From Mytilus trossulus (Eukaryota > Mollusca > Bivalvia > Mytilida > Mytilidae), in contig NC_086384.1 in the NCBI RefSeq assembly GCF_036588685.1, forward strand, positions 9,190,195 through 9,254,194: a DNA stretch of 64,000 bases, given 5' to 3'. Below, piece after piece: positions 59,707 to 64,000 of the stretch (its first letter is position 1; each line of letters begins with the position of its first letter). A program made the position numbers and the translations under genes. Below the pieces are notes generated by a model that had not been told where the DNA came from, ran no database searches, and saw only the letters and a list, made by a program, of their open reading frames with translations.

Positions 59707-61495
59707 AGAGGCTCCAAAGAGCCTGTGTCGCTCACCTTGGTCTATGTGAATATTAAACAAAGGAAACAGATGGATTCATGACAAAATTGTGTTTTGGTGA
59801 TGGTGATGTGTTTGTAAATCTTACTTTACTAAACAGTCTTGCTGCTAACATTTATCTCTATCTATAATGAACTTGGCCCAGTAGTTTCAGTGGAAAATGT
59901 TAATAAAATTTTACAAATTTTATGAAAATTGTTAAAAATTGACTATAAAGGACAATAATTCCTTAGGGGGTCAATTGACCATTTTGGTCATGTTAACTTA
60001 ATTGTAAATCTTACTTTGCTGAACATAATTGCTGTTTACAGTTTATCTCTTTCTATAATAATATTCAAGATAATAACCAAAAACAGCAAAATTTCCTTAA
60101 AATTACCTTAAAAGGGGCAGCAACCCAACAATGGGTTGTCAGATTTATCTGAAAATTAAAGGGCAGATAGATCTTCATCTGATAAACAATTTTACCCCAT
60201 GTCGGATTTGCTCTAAATGCTTTGGTTTTTGAGTTATAAGCCAAAAACTGCATTTTACCCCTATGTTCTATTTTTAGCTGTGGCGGCCATCTTGATTTGA
60301 CAGTCGGGTCACTGGACACATTTTTAAAACTAGATACCCCAAAGATGATTGTTGCCAAGTCTGGATTAATTTGGCCTAGTAGTTTCATAGAAGAAGATTT
60401 TTGTAAAAGATAACTAAGATTTACGAAAAATGGTTAAAAATTGACTATAAGGGCAATAACTCCTAAAGGGGTCAACTGACCATTTCGGTCATGTTGACTT
60501 ATTTGTAAATCCTACTTTGCTAAACATTATTGCTGTTTACAGTTTATCTCTATCTATAATAATATTCAAGATAATAACCAAAAACAGCAAAATTTCCTTA
60601 AAATTACCGATACAGGGGCAGCAACCCAACAAAGGGTTGTCTAATTCGTATGGAAATTTCAGGGAAGATAGATCTTGATCGGATAAACAATTGTACCCCA
60701 TGTCAAATTAGCTCTAAATGCTTTGATTTTTGAGTTATAAGCCAAAAACAGTATTTTACCCCTATGTTCTATTTTTGGCCGTGGCGGCCATTTTGTTTGG
60801 TGGACCGGGTCACCGGACACATTTTTTGAACTAGATACCCCAATAACAATTGTGGCCAAGTTTGATTGAATTTGGCCCAGTAGTTTCAGAGGAGAAGATT
60901 TTTGTAAAAGATTACTTTAATTTAAGAAAATGGTTAAAAATTGACTATAAAGGACAATAAATAACTCCTTAACGGGTCAATTGACCATTTCGATCATGAT
61001 GACTTATTTGTATATCTAACTTTGCTGAACATTATTGCTGTTTACAGTTTATCTCTATCTATAATAATATTCAAGATAATAACCAAAAACTGCAAAATTT
61101 CCACAAAATTACCATTTCAGGGGCAGCAACCCAACAACAGGTTGACCGATTCATCTGAAAATTTCAGAGCAGATAGATCTTGACCTGATAAACATTTTTA
61201 CCCCATGTCAGATTTCCTCTAAATGCTTTGGTTTTTGAGTTATAAGCCAAAAACTGCATTTTACCCCTATGTTCTATTTTTAGCCGTGGCGGCCATCTTG
61301 GTTGGTTGACCAGGTCACGCCACACATTTTTTAAACTAGATACCCCAATGATGATTGTGGCCAAGTTTGGTTCAATTTGGCCCAGTAGTTTCAGAGGAGA
61401 AGATTTTTGTAAAAGTTAACAACGACGACGGACGACGGACGACGGACGCAAAGTGATGGGAAAAGCTCACTTGGCCCTTTGGGCCAGGTGAGCTA
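59707..61495 (+). mobile_element. 1.8 kb element with three ~500-base internal repeats
   Basis: Ends are AGAGGCTCCAAAGAGCC...GCTCACCTTGG and TTGGCCCTTTGGGCC...AGGTGAGC, an inverted GCTCACCT pair with a small hairpin at each end. Three units of about 500 bases share CAATTGACCATTTCGGTCAT, GGGGCAGCAACCCAACAA, TTTTTGAGTTATAAGCCAAA and GCCCAGTAGTTTCAGAGG. An ACGACGGACGACGGACGACG tract precedes the right end. Frames of 66-107 residues, repeated in each unit, are artefacts. Confidence 0.85.
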
Positions 61496-61499
61496 AAAA

Positions 61500-63550
61500 A
61501 GCATGAACATGCGTGAGTCTCACACATTTTTGGCAGCCCTGGTATAGCTGGATAGTATTATTTTCAAAAACTAATTCAACTGCACATGTAAAATATAATT
61601 TTCGTAATCTGAATAGTTACTCAACTTTAAAAATAGCCAATCCCGGATACAAGTGTATGAGCAATGTACTTATAGTGTTTTATTTTTGTTCTATCAATTC
61701 CAAGATTACTTTCCACAGCAGTCACTGATAGTGAGAGAAGGTATTTCACTTCGTATCTTATCACCTATTCTCCTACGTTAATTCTAGGAGGAACCCTATT
61801 TCTAACTCTTTCAATATTTAATTTCAATTGGGTCAGTGGGCATGACTACTTTCCGTACACACTCCTCTGTTTAAATTACGATCGTTTTTAATATATTACG
61901 ACATTTATCGACATCAAACGAGTTAATTTTTCTCGACGAGTCGTATCGTATTTTTATTTTGGCGGAAGGGAGACAACTCGAAAAGATAATATGGAAGACT
62001 CCATTTCGGCTGAAGGGGTGTTGTAGTTACACCTTTACAATGTAGACTACATTTATTTTAATTTAAATGATGCATATGATTTATGCAACAACTATAACCC
62101 TCAATAGCAGACAGACATAGAAAGGATCCCATGAGTTTCAAATTAATCAATGGAGTGGGGAATCCAGATCAACCATTGAATCTGATACCCCTTGAAGTCA
62201 AGAAAACTATACGCATGTGCATAATTACATAAAGAAACCCTAGACTTGTGATTTGGAACAAGAACGTTTATTAAATGATAATTTAACGACCTAAATGGTT
62301 CTCCATTTCTTCAAAAGAGTACAATATTAAATATCAGTTTCATAACGGTGACATATAGGAAAAACTCCACTTCAGTTCTTATATGACATAAATAGATTAA
62401 TCGGAATTCAGAGAACTCTTGCATTTTATCAAAACTGGCCGGGGAATTCCCTCTGAAGTGTTTCTCAATTTATAAAAACACTAAATATAAATACTGCTTA
62501 ATTCTGATCTTCCGTGTTGTTAAAAACACGCATATAAGTCGAGGGAAATATCAAACATGAAAGATTATGAGAAGAACATTACAGGAAAGTTGTTTCAGTT
62601 CAATCTTTTTGTTTGTTTTAACCTTTTAAAGCAAGACAATCATAAGAATCTGAGATGTTCCTTAATGTTTAGAATAAAACGGTTAACGTGAGGGCAATGG
62701 TATAAGTCTACAGATTGCTTGAAAGCAATCGTATCCCAAAAAGTATTCTGTGCTAATTTTGAACACTGGTAATAGCTTAGTGACGTCATACAGAGTTTTT
62801 TCGTGTGATATAAAGTACAATAATAAAGTCTGAACAAAAAACATCATATGACAAATGTATGATGACTGTTTGTATAAATTGTAGACTACATTCGAATAAA
62901 TTTTTTTTCAATGGGTCTCAAATGTAACCGTTATGTTAGCATGATCTCATATATTGATTACATATTTGTTTGACTTCTAAGTAGTCAAACAACTACAGCA
63001 TCCAAGATTTTTTTTTAAATAGCCTTGCTAGACATCATAATCTGATAATTATTTGGACTACACATCTAACCATGTAATGTCTGTAATGTGCTGTTGCAGC
63101 AAGAGGGTTAACTATGGGACTACCTATCTAACAATAGATTAATGTTAGCTAACGTTAGCTCTATATGGGCGGGAACCTACTGCCCTGCCCCTGCTGCCTA
63201 GAGTAAACGAAATAATTTGCTGATATGTCAAAAGGGCCCGATATCGGATTTATACTACTTCTATCATTGCTATATCGGGTCTCATCTTCTCTGCAAACTG
63301 GAGGTACTGTCCCATGAACTTTTCAGCGGTTTTTCTGTCAGTAAGGTCCATTTTTTTTCTTTAATTGTTTGCAGAACTTCAAGTAAACAATTTTCAATTT
63401 TCCGCGAAAAAATAAAAACAACGTGGTGACCCCGATAAGTTTTTTTTTAATTTCCGTTGTATGCGGAGTGGAGACGAATAATATCCGTAAATTCAGAGAT
63501 ATGTCCATACATTATTATACTTACTTAGGTTTACTTTATCTTAGGTTCTT
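61500..63550. other. No gene recognised
   Basis: AT-rich sequence with a CG-richer patch near 61880-62000 (TCGACGAGTCGTATCGTA, GGCGGAAGGGAGACAAC), which might be regulatory. Near 63145 there is a GCTAACGTTAGC palindrome. An upstream ZMYND15 exon ending in phase 0 is expected somewhere here but was not identified. Confidence 0.35.
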
Positions 63551-63554
63551 TTAC

Positions 63555-63645
63555 TGATACAGGAACTAAAGTTCTTCTCATCAGTCTCTATATCTGAATC
63601 TTCTCCACTACCGGTGATTGTTGATTTATAGTCTTCGTACATCAT
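63555..63645 (-). CDS. Candidate first coding exon of ZMYND15-like gene
   Basis: On the minus strand ATGATG opens MMYEDYKSTITGSGEDSDIE and continues acidic until a donor-like ATCA|GTAAAAG. The phase there is 1, whereas the next known exon starts in phase 0, so another small exon would be needed between them. Only position, strand and open frame support this. Confidence 0.25.
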
Positions 63646-63725
63646 TGTTTGGTTCTTCCAGTCACGGATGATGTGTCTAGTCTATGATTCTTAAAATAAT
63701 ACATTTAATGTATTTGTGATTATAT

Positions 63726-63898
63726 CAGGCGCGGATCCAGAAGGGAGGGGGGGGGGGGGTCCTGGGGTTGGAACCCTCCTTTTTTTTGGACGATCAATGT
63801 ATTTGAATGGGGACATTTCGTTGGAACCCCTCCCCCCTTTTTGTCCTGGGTTAGGACCCCCCCCCCCCCTTTTTTAAAATGGCTGGATCAGCCCCTGT
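63726..63898. repeat. TIR-like repeat with long G and C runs
   Basis: CGCGGATCCAGAAGGG at the left and GGCTGGATCAGCCCCTG at the right are roughly inverted. The interior holds a run of 14 G around 63747 and one of 14 C near 63857, complementary and about 100 bases apart. Confidence 0.65.
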
Positions 63899-64000
63899 TA
63901 TATGTTGCTGAAATGACATCAAATAATTAATTAATGAAATAAATTGAAGCTCCTCCTATTTTTCTGACTTCTTACCTGACATTTATTTTGAGAAATTATA

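Noticed and set aside
60065..61364. Three similar minus-strand frames of 66-107 codons
   Set aside because: Each is the same stretch of the ~500-base repeat unit; no start context, domain or splice support.
1..64000. tRNA and rRNA genes
   Set aside because: Scanned by eye for T-loop and A-box motifs; only chance matches inside repeats (for example GCTCGAATCC at about 27656) were seen. A tRNAscan run would be decisive.

Overview
This is AT-rich, intron-dense animal DNA, most likely from a bivalve mollusc and probably a marine mussel close to Mytilus. That is an inference from the style of the dispersed repeats and from the gene content; no database was searched. There is no prokaryotic gene layout. 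Real coding sequence is confined to short exons with consistent splice phases, and most long open frames are repeat artefacts.

Region 1 (about 145-22606, minus strand) holds one multi-exon gene for a secreted or cell-surface protein. In transcript order it has two four-cysteine half-EGF exons, then eleven six-cysteine EGF modules of 102 or 105 bases each, all in phase 1-1. Nine 9- or 15-base microexons sit between consecutive EGF exons. After these come a Thr/Ser-rich mucin-like exon, a short linker exon and exons resembling a BPSL0067-type (NlpC/P60-related) domain. The signal-peptide exon was not found. Its introns hold a decayed Penelope-like retroelement (14391-17843) with repeated flanks, and a 5'-truncated Tx1/L1-type LINE with a 13-base target duplication (19069-20324).

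Region 2 (about 22600-41700) has no convincing gene. It holds non-autonomous elements with internal tandem repeats, TIR elements, and a dispersed repeat that carries a hammerhead-ribozyme-like core. Eight cores match the CUGANGA...GAAA...UH consensus; a diverged ninth copy changes both stems in compensatory fashion.

Region 3 (41746-59158, perhaps to 63645, minus strand) is a ZMYND15-like gene. Eleven exons keep phase from an N-terminal region through a MYND zinc finger to the stop codon. Two copies of a 1.8-2.0 kb element in opposite orientation bracket its last six exons, and the large intron splitting the zinc finger holds a 3.9 kb TTAA-flanked insertion.

Region 4 (59.2-64 kb) is mostly repeat, with a possible first ZMYND15 exon near 63.6 kb and a G/C-run TIR repeat at the right edge.
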